Made by a program: the position numbers and the translations under genes. Positions 50,564-59,283 of a DNA stretch of 64,000 bases are shown piece after piece; position 1 is the stretch's first letter, and every line of letters starts with the position of its first letter. Source of the DNA: Anoxynatronum sibiricum (GTDB taxonomy: Bacteria; Bacillota; Clostridia; Peptostreptococcales; Tindalliaceae); contig NZ_JBCITM010000001.1 of NCBI RefSeq assembly GCF_039414295.1, positions 248,001 to 312,000 of the forward strand, given 5' to 3'. The notes under the pieces are model-generated. The model was not told the origin of the DNA and did no database searches. It worked only from the letters and a program-made list of their open reading frames with translations.

Positions 50564-51127
50564 CTACTCAGCGTTGGTGTCAAAACAGCGAAACATTTCG
50601 GGTTTGGCTTTACAAATCGGACAGTCATCTTCAACGGTTTCACCGGTGAGGGTGTAACCACAGATGTCACAGACATGCACACGGCTTTCATCAAAGTCTT
50701 TTCCCTGCTCAACCCGGCCTTTGGCTTCTGTGAATAAGGCGGCATGCGTTTTTTCAGCTTCCAGGGCAAACTGAAAAGAACGAATACTGCTTTTTTCTTC
50801 CTGCATATTGGCAACTTGAATAAAGGCAGGGTACATCTGGTCAACCTCATAGTTTTCTCCATCAATGGCACCCTGAAGGTTTTCGGCAGTAGTTGTCATG
50901 CCGAATCCGGCGCCGGCAGTGACAGAAGCCTCTCCAGCTTCTTTCTTCAGCTCTCTGAAATGGTTGGCAGCATGCACCTGTTCAGCGTATGAAACAGCAT
51001 TGAAAAGGTTCCAGACATTTGGAAAACCTTCTTTCTTTGCAGCTTCACCCCAGGAAATGTAGCGCATGTGCGCCATGCTTTCGCCGCCAAAAGCAGATTT
51101 TAGATTTGATGCAGTCATTGGATTCAT
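50564..51127 (-). CDS. Rubrerythrin
   Basis: The 187-residue protein has an N-terminal di-iron ferritin-like domain (SAFGGESMAHMRYISWGEAAKKEG; SYAEQVHAANHFREL; EKTHAALFTEAK). A C-terminal rubredoxin-like site follows (VCDICGYTLTGETVEDDCPICKAKPEMF, two C-x2-C pairs). It reduces hydrogen peroxide with electrons from rubredoxin or similar donors and fits an anaerobe. AGAGGAG precedes the ATG at 51127; the frame extends 15 codons upstream without support. Confidence 0.94.
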   Translation of the reverse strand: MNPMTASNLKSAFGGESMAHMRYISWGEAAKKEGFPNVWNLFNAVSYAEQVHAANHFRELKKEAGEASVTAGAGFGMTTTAENLQGAIDGENYEVDQMYPAFIQVANMQEEKSSIRSFQFALEAEKTHAALFTEAKGRVEQGKDFDESRVHVCDICGYTLTGETVEDDCPICKAKPEMFRCFDTNAE

Positions 51128-51478
51128 TGTTATTTCTCCTCTCAATATGTGATGGCAGCCTGTGTGCTTCATAAGGATGCTGGCACACAGACCAATAACA
51201 TTATACCCTCCAGTTGAAGAAAATAACAGGGCAATAAAACTTTTTCAAGTATGAAATGCAATCACATTGGAATGATCACAACACGATACAGAGAGATGTA
51301 TGTGTGAATCACATTGGGGCGGAGTTAAAATGGGTTGATCCCAGAAAGCCTAGAGCTTAACTGTACCTTTATATTAAGCGAAATAAAGACGAGCAAATGA
51401 AGATAAATGAGCAGGGGCCTGAGAAGCCATTTGAAGCGGATTATGATACAATGTGGAAAGAGAAAGGTGGGAGGAATC
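51128..51478. other. Intergenic stretch without recognised features
   Basis: About 350 AT-rich bases lie between the divergent rubrerythrin and yhaM genes. Promoters for both must lie here, but I found no convincing pair of -35 and -10 boxes. No hairpin or short reading frame stood out. Confidence 0.5.
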
Positions 51479-52441
51479 TTGACCCTTAAACTCAACCAGA
51501 TTACCCGGGAACATTTAAATCAGGAGCTGAGACTCACCCTGCTCCTGACATCCATTGAAATCAAATCGGCACGTAGTGGAAAGTCGTATGCAGATTTCCG
51601 TGTGCAGGATCAAACACAAAAAACAACCCTGCGGTTTTGGGACTATCAACCGAAAAATAGCGAGCTGGAACTGCCGATGATTATTGACTGTGCCATATTG
51701 GTGGGTGAGTATCGGGAGCAGCTACAACTGACGCTGAAAAAGTGGGAACCAACAGCTCAGACAGGAATCACTGTGGATCAACTGGTGAGAAGCAGCCGTT
51801 GGAACCCTGAAAAAATGCAGGGCTGGCTGCAGGATTATTATGAGTATATTGAGGCGGTCCACATTCGCGAACTGATTCAACGGATGGTGTTTGAAGAGCC
51901 CTTTTATGAAAAATATTGCACTTATCCGGCTGCCAAAACGGTCCATCACAACTTCATGTACGGCATTTTGCAGCATACACTTGAAGTGCTAAAATACGTA
52001 AAAATGGTAGCAGGCACAAAAAAGCTGACCCAGCGTCAACTGGACCGGCTTCTGGCGATGACATTTTTGCATGACTGGGCTAAGATCATTGAGTATGAAC
52101 CGGTGCCATCAGAAAACATGACCGTTGAAGGACGCATGCTGGGACATATTTTTATCGGAGCCCATCACACGAAGAAGATGATGGATGCTATCTCCAATTT
52201 TGATGAAACAGACGCATTGATCATTCTCAATGGAATTCTTGGACATCATGGCGCTTATGAATGGGGATCGCCGGTGCTGCCAAAAACAGTGGAGGCTCAG
52301 ATCCTTCATCAGGCAGATAAACTGTCAGGAGATATTGAAAGCATTTTGTCTTTTACTGAAGACCAGGCTGCAAGAGAAGACCCTTTCACTGACAAACTCT
52401 GGAACATGGGGACAGACTACTTTAAAGGAGGGATCACATGA
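51479..52441 (+). CDS. yhaM: YhaM-like 3'-5' exoribonuclease (OB-fold plus HD domain)
   Basis: The protein joins an N-terminal OB-fold (LTLLLTSIEIKSARSGKSYADFRVQDQTQKTTLRFWDY) to an HD domain (HHNFMYGILQHTLEVLKYVKMV, then LHDWAKIIEYE, with GHHGAYEWGSP later). This is the plan and near-exact length (320 residues) of Bacillus YhaM, a 3' to 5' exonuclease. The frame extends to 51407. GGGAGG just before TTG at 51479 and the domain limits favour a TTG start. It overlaps the DUF47 gene by four bases. Confidence 0.85.
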   Translation: MTLKLNQITREHLNQELRLTLLLTSIEIKSARSGKSYADFRVQDQTQKTTLRFWDYQPKNSELELPMIIDCAILVGEYREQLQLTLKKWEPTAQTGITVDQLVRSSRWNPEKMQGWLQDYYEYIEAVHIRELIQRMVFEEPFYEKYCTYPAAKTVHHNFMYGILQHTLEVLKYVKMVAGTKKLTQRQLDRLLAMTFLHDWAKIIEYEPVPSENMTVEGRMLGHIFIGAHHTKKMMDAISNFDETDALIILNGILGHHGAYEWGSPVLPKTVEAQILHQADKLSGDIESILSFTEDQAAREDPFTDKLWNMGTDYFKGGIT

Positions 52442-53091
52442 AGAAGATGTTTCCCAACCGCAACCGCGAACTGGAAGATGAGATGAACGCTTATCTCACA
52501 GCTGTGGTCAAAGGTGGACTGGTCTATCGCCAGGGGGTGCGGGATTATCTTGACGGTAATGAAAAAGCATTTGAAGAACGGTTACAGGAAATGAATGCCC
52601 TTGAACAGGAAGCAGATGACCGGCTCCGTCAGGTGAAGTATAAGCTCTACGCCTACAATCTCATTCCTGATGCCAGCGGCGATATTCTTGAGCTGGCTGA
52701 CTCGCTGGATAATCTGGTGGATACGGCGAAGCATACCCTGGAGCACTTGTCGATTGAAAGACCGGTGTTTCCCGATTTTACGATTCGGCCTTTTCTTGAA
52801 CTGACAGAGCTCTCCAGCCAGGCAGCAGATGAGCTGCTGATGGGTGTTCGAAACTTTTTTGGAAACACAGGTGTGGTGGAAGACTTCGTGACAAAAGTCA
52901 ATTTTTACGAGAGCGAAGCCGACAAAAAGGAAGAAGCCATTGCCCGCATGGTGTTTCAGTCGGAGGAGATTGCACGACTTAGCCATAAAATGCATTTGCG
53001 CTATTTTATTCAGCAGGTGGCTGCCATTTCTGATATTGCCGAAGATGTTGCACTGAAACTGTCGGTTTTTCAGTTAAAGCGAAAACTGTGA
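52438..53091 (+). CDS. DUF47/PhoU-like protein
   Basis: The 217-residue helical protein matches the DUF47 (TIGR00153) family, PhoU relatives that usually sit beside Pit-type phosphate permeases. Typical parts are YRQGVRDYLDGNEKAFEERLQEMNALEQEADDRLRQVKYKLY and SLDNLVDTAKHTLEHLSIERP, with acidic patches for metal binding. Here no pit gene follows, and it is coupled by ATGA to yhaM. Its link to phosphate is therefore uncertain. Confidence 0.85.
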   Translation: MKKMFPNRNRELEDEMNAYLTAVVKGGLVYRQGVRDYLDGNEKAFEERLQEMNALEQEADDRLRQVKYKLYAYNLIPDASGDILELADSLDNLVDTAKHTLEHLSIERPVFPDFTIRPFLELTELSSQAADELLMGVRNFFGNTGVVEDFVTKVNFYESEADKKEEAIARMVFQSEEIARLSHKMHLRYFIQQVAAISDIAEDVALKLSVFQLKRKL

Positions 53092-53098
53092 AACCGGT

Positions 53099-53887
53099 TT
53101 AAAGAACGGGTGGCTGTTGTTGCTTGAACAACAGCTTTTCAAGCGGTACAAGGGGTGTCTGTGATTCCTGTATCGCCTTTTTTAATGCTGCAGCAAAGGC
53201 AATGGCCTGTGGGTGGTCGCCATGCAGGCAAATGGTCTCGCCGCTTAAATGCAAAGCATGCCCGTTGATTGATTCAATGGGCTGCCCGTTGATCATGCTC
53301 AGCATGCGTTGGATGCACAGACCCACATCGTGGATGAGCGCTCCCTCTTTTCGACGTTCCACCAGGCGGCCGTCATCCTCGTAAGCCCTGTCGGCAAAGA
53401 TCTCTCTGGCATAGGGTGTCTGGCAGCGATCAGCCGCTCTTGACAATGCAGAGTTTGGAGGTCCAACAAGAATCACATCAGTTCCCAGCAGGGCGGTGGC
53501 TTTGGCAACAGCCATTGCCAATGGTTCATCCACAGCCGCTTCGTTATATAGTGCGCCATGGGGTTTGAGGTGCTGCAATTTTCCACCGCAGGCTTGGAGA
53601 AATGCTTTCAGGGCACCTGCCTGATAAAGAATCATGGCCATGATCTCTTCTGATGAAAAGCGCATCTGCCGTCTTCCAAAGCCCTGAAGGTCCGGGTAGC
53701 CAGGATGGGCACCAACGGCAACTCCATATTTTAATGCCAGTTCAACTGTTTGCTGCATCACCAGTGGGTCACCGGCATGAAACCCACAGGCAATGTTGGC
53801 AGACGTGATGTGGGGCATCATACAGGCATCATTTCCCATTGTATAGATGCCAAAGCTCTCACCTAAATCAGCATTCAAATCAATCAT
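53099..53887 (-). CDS. pxpA: 5-oxoprolinase subunit A (PxpA, LamB/YcsF family)
   Basis: The 262-residue protein is a YcsF/LamB-family polysaccharide-deacetylase-like barrel. It begins MIDLNADLGESFGIYTMGND and has SANIACGFHAGDP, GAHPGYPDLQGFGRR and LKPHGALYNEA. With PxpB and PxpC it hydrolyses 5-oxoproline to glutamate using ATP, but those partners are not in the window. GGAG precedes the ATG at 53887, and the longer frame is not supported. It overlaps the D-glutamate-cyclase-like gene by eight bases, which suggests joint work on 5-oxoproline. Confidence 0.9.
   Translation of the reverse strand: MIDLNADLGESFGIYTMGNDACMMPHITSANIACGFHAGDPLVMQQTVELALKYGVAVGAHPGYPDLQGFGRRQMRFSSEEIMAMILYQAGALKAFLQACGGKLQHLKPHGALYNEAAVDEPLAMAVAKATALLGTDVILVGPPNSALSRAADRCQTPYAREIFADRAYEDDGRLVERRKEGALIHDVGLCIQRMLSMINGQPIESINGHALHLSGETICLHGDHPQAIAFAAALKKAIQESQTPLVPLEKLLFKQQQPPVL
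53113..53139 (+). terminator. Plus-strand terminator embedded in the 3' end of pxpA
   Basis: GCTGTTGTT and AACAACAGC pair over nine bases around GCTTG, with TTTTC after on the plus strand. It would end the yhaM-DUF47 transcript. The same bases encode the last residues of PxpA on the other strand (LLFKQQQPP). Confidence 0.75.
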
Positions 53888-54833
53888 GGAAGAGCTCCTT
53901 TCCGTTGAGCTCGGCTTGGTGATGTGATACAAAATCGATTATCTGGCGAATGGGAGTCATATAGCTTTCAAGTGAAAGACCATCAACGGTGACGGTCTGC
54001 TTCTTGGTGCATCCATCAACAGCGCCGGCGGCTACCATGGCCTTCAGCGTGATAATCTCCGTTTCAGCCGAAGGGCACAACATGTTGCCGGTGATGAGTG
54101 AGAGAGCTGCTGCCAGACCATAAGCAGCCCAGTTGGATACCCCGGTTGGAATAAGATAGTCTGCTGGCGTGACACACGCGATTTTATCTCCAAGGGGAAC
54201 ATGCTGATGAATATAGGTGTTCAGGCGTCCCATTCCCAGTTCATTACCGCCATCTCCGATGGCAAGGGTGGAGCATGCCTGACGACGACAGATTTCAAAA
54301 AGGGAATCAAACTGTGGAATGACATGATTCAGCGGTTCGCCCCGCATAGAATAACTGTGACCATCAGACGCTTTGCCGGGTCGTTCGATGGCAATCACAT
54401 AATCAGGGTGGTAAGTGGTGAAGAGTTTTTCGAGAGCCTCATCTGCTTCAGATTGCTGGGTGGGGATGACATGGATTACTATTTCAGCAGCAATCTGAGG
54501 AAAGCCGGCCTGAAGGCCAGCCCTCAGCAAAGAAGCCGAGTACTTATCTGTCACAATACCAACAGACTTATTCAGCGACGAAAGGGAAGAGGCCATTACT
54601 AAAGCGCCTGTTAAGCCATCGGTTTCACCAGCCATGGCGTCGATAACGCAAAACCCGGTCAGTACCAAAATTTTTCGGGCAGAAAACAGGCTGACAGTCG
54701 CCTGTGAAAAATCATCAACTGGGGCAGTGGGTGCAAATCCCCGTGCCCCGGGATCCTGCCGGATTAATTGAGATAAAAAGGTGAAGGATGATTTCAGATG
54801 CAAGGGTGGATGAGTGATAAGTTGTTGTGACAC
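53880..54833 (-). CDS. DUF4392 protein, D-glutamate-cyclase-like
   Basis: The 317-residue protein fits the DUF4392/DGLUCY C-terminal family. It has ILVLTGFCVIDAMAGETDGLTGALVMA, YVIAIERPGKASDGHSYSMRG and LAIGDGGNELGMGRL, then VTPADYLIPTGVSNWAAYGL. The human member converts D-glutamate to 5-oxo-D-proline. It starts with GTG at 54833, preceded by GAGAGGAG. Its stop overlaps pxpA, so the pair could move D-glutamate through 5-oxoproline. Activity is inferred from family and context. Confidence 0.87.
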   Translation of the reverse strand: MSQQLITHPPLHLKSSFTFLSQLIRQDPGARGFAPTAPVDDFSQATVSLFSARKILVLTGFCVIDAMAGETDGLTGALVMASSLSSLNKSVGIVTDKYSASLLRAGLQAGFPQIAAEIVIHVIPTQQSEADEALEKLFTTYHPDYVIAIERPGKASDGHSYSMRGEPLNHVIPQFDSLFEICRRQACSTLAIGDGGNELGMGRLNTYIHQHVPLGDKIACVTPADYLIPTGVSNWAAYGLAAALSLITGNMLCPSAETEIITLKAMVAAGAVDGCTKKQTVTVDGLSLESYMTPIRQIIDFVSHHQAELNGKELFHD

Positions 54834-54910
54834 AAGGTTGCTCCTCTCAAAAAACAGTCGTCTGTCGGACGGAATCTGATGGAATATTCACAATCATTTC
54901 TTTCGTGGAT

Positions 54911-54938
54911 TTGATTTTATGTCCGGGTATGATATAAT
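54911..54938 (+). promoter_or_regulatory. Promoter of the TAXI-TRAP operon
   Basis: TTGATT (54911-54916) and TATAAT (54933-54938) have a 16-base spacer. TG one base before the -10 box adds extended -10 character. Transcription would start near 54945, about 280 bases before the first gene. Confidence 0.75.
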
Positions 54939-54944
54939 ATGAAT

Positions 54945-55223
54945 GTCATTCACTGGATGACCCTATTATAACAAAATTCATTGATTTCAAAAAGAAAATC
55001 CTCCGGAGGACCCACGCCACCTAAACGCAGGAAATGGAAGCGTGAGGGTGGATTTAAAGGTCGATACACATGACTATCATGAAAGGTTTGAAAAAAGTGA
55101 CGGTGGGGAGGTGGTTTAGAGAAGGGCCAAAATGCATTGTTATAAATAATCAGAAACAAATCAATGCCATTTGGAAAAACAAAGGGAGGTGTAAACCCTG
55201 ATAATCCGTTGTCAGGGGAAAAC
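54945..55223 (+). promoter_or_regulatory. Long structured leader of the TAXI-TRAP operon
   Basis: This 280-base leader has no recognised gene. It contains the palindrome TCCTCCGGAGGA (54999-55010), then CACGC (55013-55017) and CCACCT (55017-55022), with complements GCGTG (55040-55044) and AGGGTGG (55045-55051) in the same order. Both pairings cannot nest, so they form either a pseudoknot or two alternative helices. The region does not fit any riboswitch class I can recall. No clear terminator was seen before the gene. Confidence 0.45.
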
Positions 55224-56288
55224 ATGCAAAAAAAATTAGCGTTGATGTTAGCTGTAATGATGATGCTGGCCTTACTGGCCGGTTGCGGTTCACCGGCACC
55301 GGCGCCAGCAGAGGAACCGGCAGAAGCTCCGGCGGAAACGCCCGCAGAAGAACCAGCAGAAGAACCAGCAGAGACAGATGAACTGACGCAAGATTATAGT
55401 GATATGTTCGTTTCCATCGCCACAGGCGGTACAGGGGGCGTTTACTTCCCATTGGGAGGGGCGTTGGCCAGCATCTTCAACAGTTATGTTCCTGGAGTTA
55501 CTGCTAATGCTGAATCCACCGGTGCATCAGTGGCCAATGTCGATTTGGTGGGCCAGGGCGAATCGGAGATCGCCTTCATCCAGAACGATATCACCTACTA
55601 TGCCTATACAGGTACAGAAATGTTTGCTGATCGTCCGGCTCCCATTGACAATCTTCGGGGCATGGCGGTTATATATCCCGAACTGATTCAAATTGTTGCC
55701 CTGGCTGATGCGGGCATTGAGTCGGTTGAAGATTTGGCTGGCAAAGATGTGGCCATTGGTGCACCCGGGTCCGGGACTGAAGCCAATGCCAAGCACATTC
55801 TGGCAGCCCATGGGTTAACTTATGATGATCTGGGCAAAGCAGATTTTCTGTCCTTTGCAGAAGCAGCTGATCAGCTGAAAAACAAGCAGATTCATGCTGC
55901 CTTTGTAACCGCTGGTATTCCCACTGCAGCCATTACCGAAGTGGCTACCACTGCTGATATTGTCATTGTTCCCATCGATGCCGGCAAAATTGCCGAATTA
56001 TCCTCAGAGTACCCCTTCTACGTGGAAGTTTCCATTCCTGGGGGCACCTATCCCGGAAACGATGATGACATTGTGACCACAGCAGTCCAGGCAATGCTGG
56101 TGGTACCGGCAGATCTGCCGGAGGGGTTGGTTTACAACATGACCCGCGCCATGTTTGAGAATCGCCAGGAAATTATTGATACCCATGCCCGCGGCAACGA
56201 TATCACACTGGATACCGCGCTTTACGGCATGCCCATTGAGGTTCATCCAGGTGCAACCCGTTACTATGATGAGGTGGGAGCCAACTAA
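55224..56288 (+). CDS. TAXI-family TRAP transporter solute-binding lipoprotein
   Basis: The 354-residue lipoprotein has lipobox LLAGCGS (Cys20) and a Pro/Ala/Glu linker. The TAXI domain follows: VSIATGGTGGVYFPLGGALASIFN, then TGASVANVDLVGQGESEIAFIQND and KDVAIGAPGSGTEANAKHIL. TAXI proteins feed TRAP permeases; known ligands include glutamate and other carboxylates. The ATG at 55224 follows AGGGG; the frame extends 20 codons upstream. It is the first gene of a three-gene transporter operon, divergent from the D-glutamate and 5-oxoproline genes. Confidence 0.93.
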   Translation: MQKKLALMLAVMMMLALLAGCGSPAPAPAEEPAEAPAETPAEEPAEEPAETDELTQDYSDMFVSIATGGTGGVYFPLGGALASIFNSYVPGVTANAESTGASVANVDLVGQGESEIAFIQNDITYYAYTGTEMFADRPAPIDNLRGMAVIYPELIQIVALADAGIESVEDLAGKDVAIGAPGSGTEANAKHILAAHGLTYDDLGKADFLSFAEAADQLKNKQIHAAFVTAGIPTAAITEVATTADIVIVPIDAGKIAELSSEYPFYVEVSIPGGTYPGNDDDIVTTAVQAMLVVPADLPEGLVYNMTRAMFENRQEIIDTHARGNDITLDTALYGMPIEVHPGATRYYDEVGAN

Positions 56289-56379
56289 GCAGTTAGACGT
56301 GCCAGGAGTGAAGGTATTGGAAAAACTCCAATGCCTTCCTCTTCTTTTATACGTCCTATCAACAGAAGAAAGGTGACCG

Positions 56380-56916
56380 ATGATCAGACAGAAGAAAGCA
56401 CTTATAATTTTTATCCTGCTGGTTGCAGTCGGGTTCGCCAACACACCTATATACTATCTTCAGATGGCCCATAATGAAACGAATCAATCGTTGAAGCGAA
56501 TTTCCATGTCGCCGAATGGAACTTTTACGGTGGAGTACATTCACTCGGTGATGAAAACTCCTGTTTATGAACAATACCGGGTATTGCCTGACCTGCGGCT
56601 GCTGTTAACAGAGACTCGATTTACAACCTATGGAGCAGGGCATCCGGAGCAGGGAAATCATGATTTTGAAGTGACAGACAAAGGGTTTCGGATCTACAAC
56701 ATCAATGAACCCTTTTCTTTTGTTGTTTATCGCACGGCACCGGAGGAAACTGGTGCAGCAGTCACGTTGAGGTACGAAGAACAGGTAATTCCCCTTTTAT
56801 CCATTTCTTTGGAACGAACGCCTGTCAGGTTGTCGATGAAAAGGGATCCATGGTGGTTATATCGGATCAGGGAGGGAAGCGAATGGCTGATGAACGGAAG
56901 CAACAGGATGAAATAG
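56380..56916 (+). CDS. DUF1850 protein of the TAXI-TRAP operon
   Basis: The 178-residue protein has a signal-anchor helix (LIIFILLVAVGFANTPIYY). Its DUF1850 core reads FTVEYIHSVMKTPVYEQYRV, then LLTETRFTTYGAGHP and FSFVVYRTAPEETG. DUF1850 proteins are regular partners of TAXI-TRAP permeases, with unknown function. GAAAGG precedes the ATG. The permease gene starts inside its last 34 bases. Confidence 0.88.
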   Translation: MIRQKKALIIFILLVAVGFANTPIYYLQMAHNETNQSLKRISMSPNGTFTVEYIHSVMKTPVYEQYRVLPDLRLLLTETRFTTYGAGHPEQGNHDFEVTDKGFRIYNINEPFSFVVYRTAPEETGAAVTLRYEEQVIPLLSISLERTPVRLSMKRDPWWLYRIREGSEWLMNGSNRMK

Positions 56917-58982
56917 ATCAGGTGGATCAAACCGGGGATCTGCAAAATCAACTACCGGAAAAAGAGGCTTCAGGAATCGCTGATTTTATAGAAGATGAAA
57001 CCGTAGATGTTAATGAAGCTATGGAAAAGTTTGACAAAGAAGCCGGTGCCATGAGAAAACTGACCGGGATGGTGGGGAAAGCCGTCGCAGCACTTGCGGT
57101 GGCCATGTCCTTATTCCACATGTATACCGCATTTTTTGGCACTCTTTTGTCCATGCGCCAGCGTTCGCTGCATGTCATTTTCGCCTTTGTCATCGGATTC
57201 ATGCTTTACCCCATGAGCAAAAAAAGCAAGGAAAAGCACGGCAACCGTATTCCTTACTATGATTATCTGTTGGCACTGGTGGCGGTGATTGTGTTTGGCT
57301 ATCTTTTTGTTAATTTCCAAGCGATTGCCATTCGGGGCGGTATCATGGAAACCCAGGATTACATACTGGGATTCATGGCGATTCTGGTGGTGCTTGAAAT
57401 TACACGGAGGGTTGTGGGACCGGAGCTTCCCATTGTTGCCATTATTTTTATCTTATATGCCAAATTTGGACCAATGATGCCAGGATTACTGGCTCACAGA
57501 GGTTATAGCTGGCGGCGAATCATCAGTCAGATGTACATGACTACAGAAGGGATTCTTGGAATTCCCATCGGTGTTTCCGCCACATTCGTTTTTATGTTCA
57601 TCCTTTTTGGTGCTTTCTTGGACAAAACAGGCGTTGGGAAATTTTTCATCGACATGGCTTTTGGTCTGACAGGTCACCTTAAAAGCGGTCCGGCGATGTC
57701 GGCTGTTGTTGCCAGTGGCTTTATGGGTTCAATCTCTGGGAGTTCGGTGGCCAATACAGTGACGACAGGGGCTTTTACCATTCCTCTGATGAAAAAAGTC
57801 GGGTACAAACCGCATTTTGCCGGCGCCGTGGAAGCGGCTTCGTCCACAGGTGGTCAGATCATGCCACCTGTCATGGGTGCTGCTGCCTTTATCATGGCCG
57901 AGTTCACGGGTATTGCCTATGTGAATATTGTTATTGCAGCGATCATTCCTGCACTGCTCTATTATTTCGCAGTTGGCGCCATTGTTCACTTGGAAGCATC
58001 AAAACTTGGTTTGGAAGGGATCCCCAAAGACCGATTGCCGAACATGAAGAAGTTGCTGCTTACCCGGGGATATTTGTTCATTCCCTTGTTTGTCATTGTC
58101 TACCTCCTGATCAGTGGACGCACACCTCTTTTTGCAGCCATCTATTCCATTATGACAGCGGTTGCACTGGCCACGCTGGTGAGTTTAATAACCATCTTCA
58201 TTTTTAAGAAAAAGGCAGATTTCACCTGGCGTGACTTTGTGGACGCCCTGGAGCAGGGGGCCAAAGGTGCTGTGAGTGTTGCCTGTGCCTGCGCCTGTGC
58301 CGGAATCATTGTGGGCGTGGTGACACTTACTGGTCTGGGGCTTCGGGTGGCAGAACTGATTGTAACTCTGGCTCAGGGAATGTTACTTCCCACTTTGTTT
58401 TTCACCATGATCGCTTCCATCATACTGGGAATGGGATTGCCTACAACAGCTAAATATATTGTATTGGCAACCATGGCTGTACCTGCGCTGATTCGTTTGG
58501 ATGTGAATCTGCTGTCAGCGCATCTCTTCGTCCTGTACTTTGGAGTAATTGCTGATATTACACCACCAGTTGCCCTCGCAGCGTATGCCGGTGCGGGAAT
58601 AGCGGGTGCCAATGCTATGAAAACCGGTTTTCAGGCGGTAAAACTGGCACTGGCAGCTTTCATTGTCCCTTATCTTTTTGCGTTAGACTCTCACCTTATT
58701 CTGGTGAAAGAAGTGCAGGGCTCAACTGTTATTTTTTATGGATTTCTCGAATCATTACCGGTGATCATTCCGGCTATTATGGGTACTTTTTGTTTGGCAT
58801 GTGCCGTGGCGAATTACTTTGTGACGAAAAACAAATTTTATGAAACTGCGGTTATGTTCATTGCCGCCATTACGCTGATGAATCCCGGCATCTATACTGA
58901 TCTCATCGGGCTTGTGGTTATCGTGGGAGTCTATTTACTTCAGAAAGCACGCGTCAAAAAAATGAAGACAGAAGCAGCTTAG
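56883..58982 (+). CDS. Fused TRAP transporter permease (4TM plus 12TM)
   Basis: The 699-residue protein begins with an acidic cytoplasmic region of about 60 residues. About 16 or more membrane helices follow, combining the DctQ-like and DctM-like parts. DctM marks are SGSSVANTVTTGAFTIPLMKKVGYKPHFAGAVEAASSTGGQIMPPVMGAAAFIMAE and MGLPTTAKYIVLATMAVPAL. GGGAGG precedes the ATG at 56883; an earlier in-frame ATG is not supported. Uptake would be driven by an ion gradient. The terminator at 59012-59050 ends the operon. Confidence 0.92.
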   Translation: MADERKQQDEIDQVDQTGDLQNQLPEKEASGIADFIEDETVDVNEAMEKFDKEAGAMRKLTGMVGKAVAALAVAMSLFHMYTAFFGTLLSMRQRSLHVIFAFVIGFMLYPMSKKSKEKHGNRIPYYDYLLALVAVIVFGYLFVNFQAIAIRGGIMETQDYILGFMAILVVLEITRRVVGPELPIVAIIFILYAKFGPMMPGLLAHRGYSWRRIISQMYMTTEGILGIPIGVSATFVFMFILFGAFLDKTGVGKFFIDMAFGLTGHLKSGPAMSAVVASGFMGSISGSSVANTVTTGAFTIPLMKKVGYKPHFAGAVEAASSTGGQIMPPVMGAAAFIMAEFTGIAYVNIVIAAIIPALLYYFAVGAIVHLEASKLGLEGIPKDRLPNMKKLLLTRGYLFIPLFVIVYLLISGRTPLFAAIYSIMTAVALATLVSLITIFIFKKKADFTWRDFVDALEQGAKGAVSVACACACAGIIVGVVTLTGLGLRVAELIVTLAQGMLLPTLFFTMIASIILGMGLPTTAKYIVLATMAVPALIRLDVNLLSAHLFVLYFGVIADITPPVALAAYAGAGIAGANAMKTGFQAVKLALAAFIVPYLFALDSHLILVKEVQGSTVIFYGFLESLPVIIPAIMGTFCLACAVANYFVTKNKFYETAVMFIAAITLMNPGIYTDLIGLVVIVGVYLLQKARVKKMKTEAA

Positions 58983-59011
58983 CAGCAGTCTTACAATCAT
59001 GAGGTACCCTG

Positions 59012-59050
59012 AGCCGTTCACTGGAGAGACATCACTCCGGTGAACGGCTT
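59012..59050 (+). terminator. Terminator of the TAXI-TRAP operon
   Basis: AGCCGTTCACTGGAG and CTCCGGTGAACGGCT form a 15-position stem with one wobble, followed by TCTTTC. Confidence 0.85.
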
Positions 59051-59283
59051 CTTTCGTTGGAAGAGAAACGTCGGGACAATCATTGAGGACAAGGTGTGCC
59101 GACCTGTTGTGTTTTTAACTTGCGACAAAAAATGATGCAGATCTGGCAACCACCTGCTGTCATAGAGTAAACGTTTTGTGCAAGTGTCCCTGACTGCTGT
59201 ATTCGAGGACATCACTCTGGTATACTATTAATGAGGAAGCACCATTTCCGTTTGTCATGAAGCGAATCAGGAGGAAGATGCCC

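Noticed and set aside
59020..59222. Repeated GACATCACTC-GG segment on either side of the space before addB
   Set aside because: One copy is part of the terminator loop and stem; two short copies are not enough to call a repeat element.
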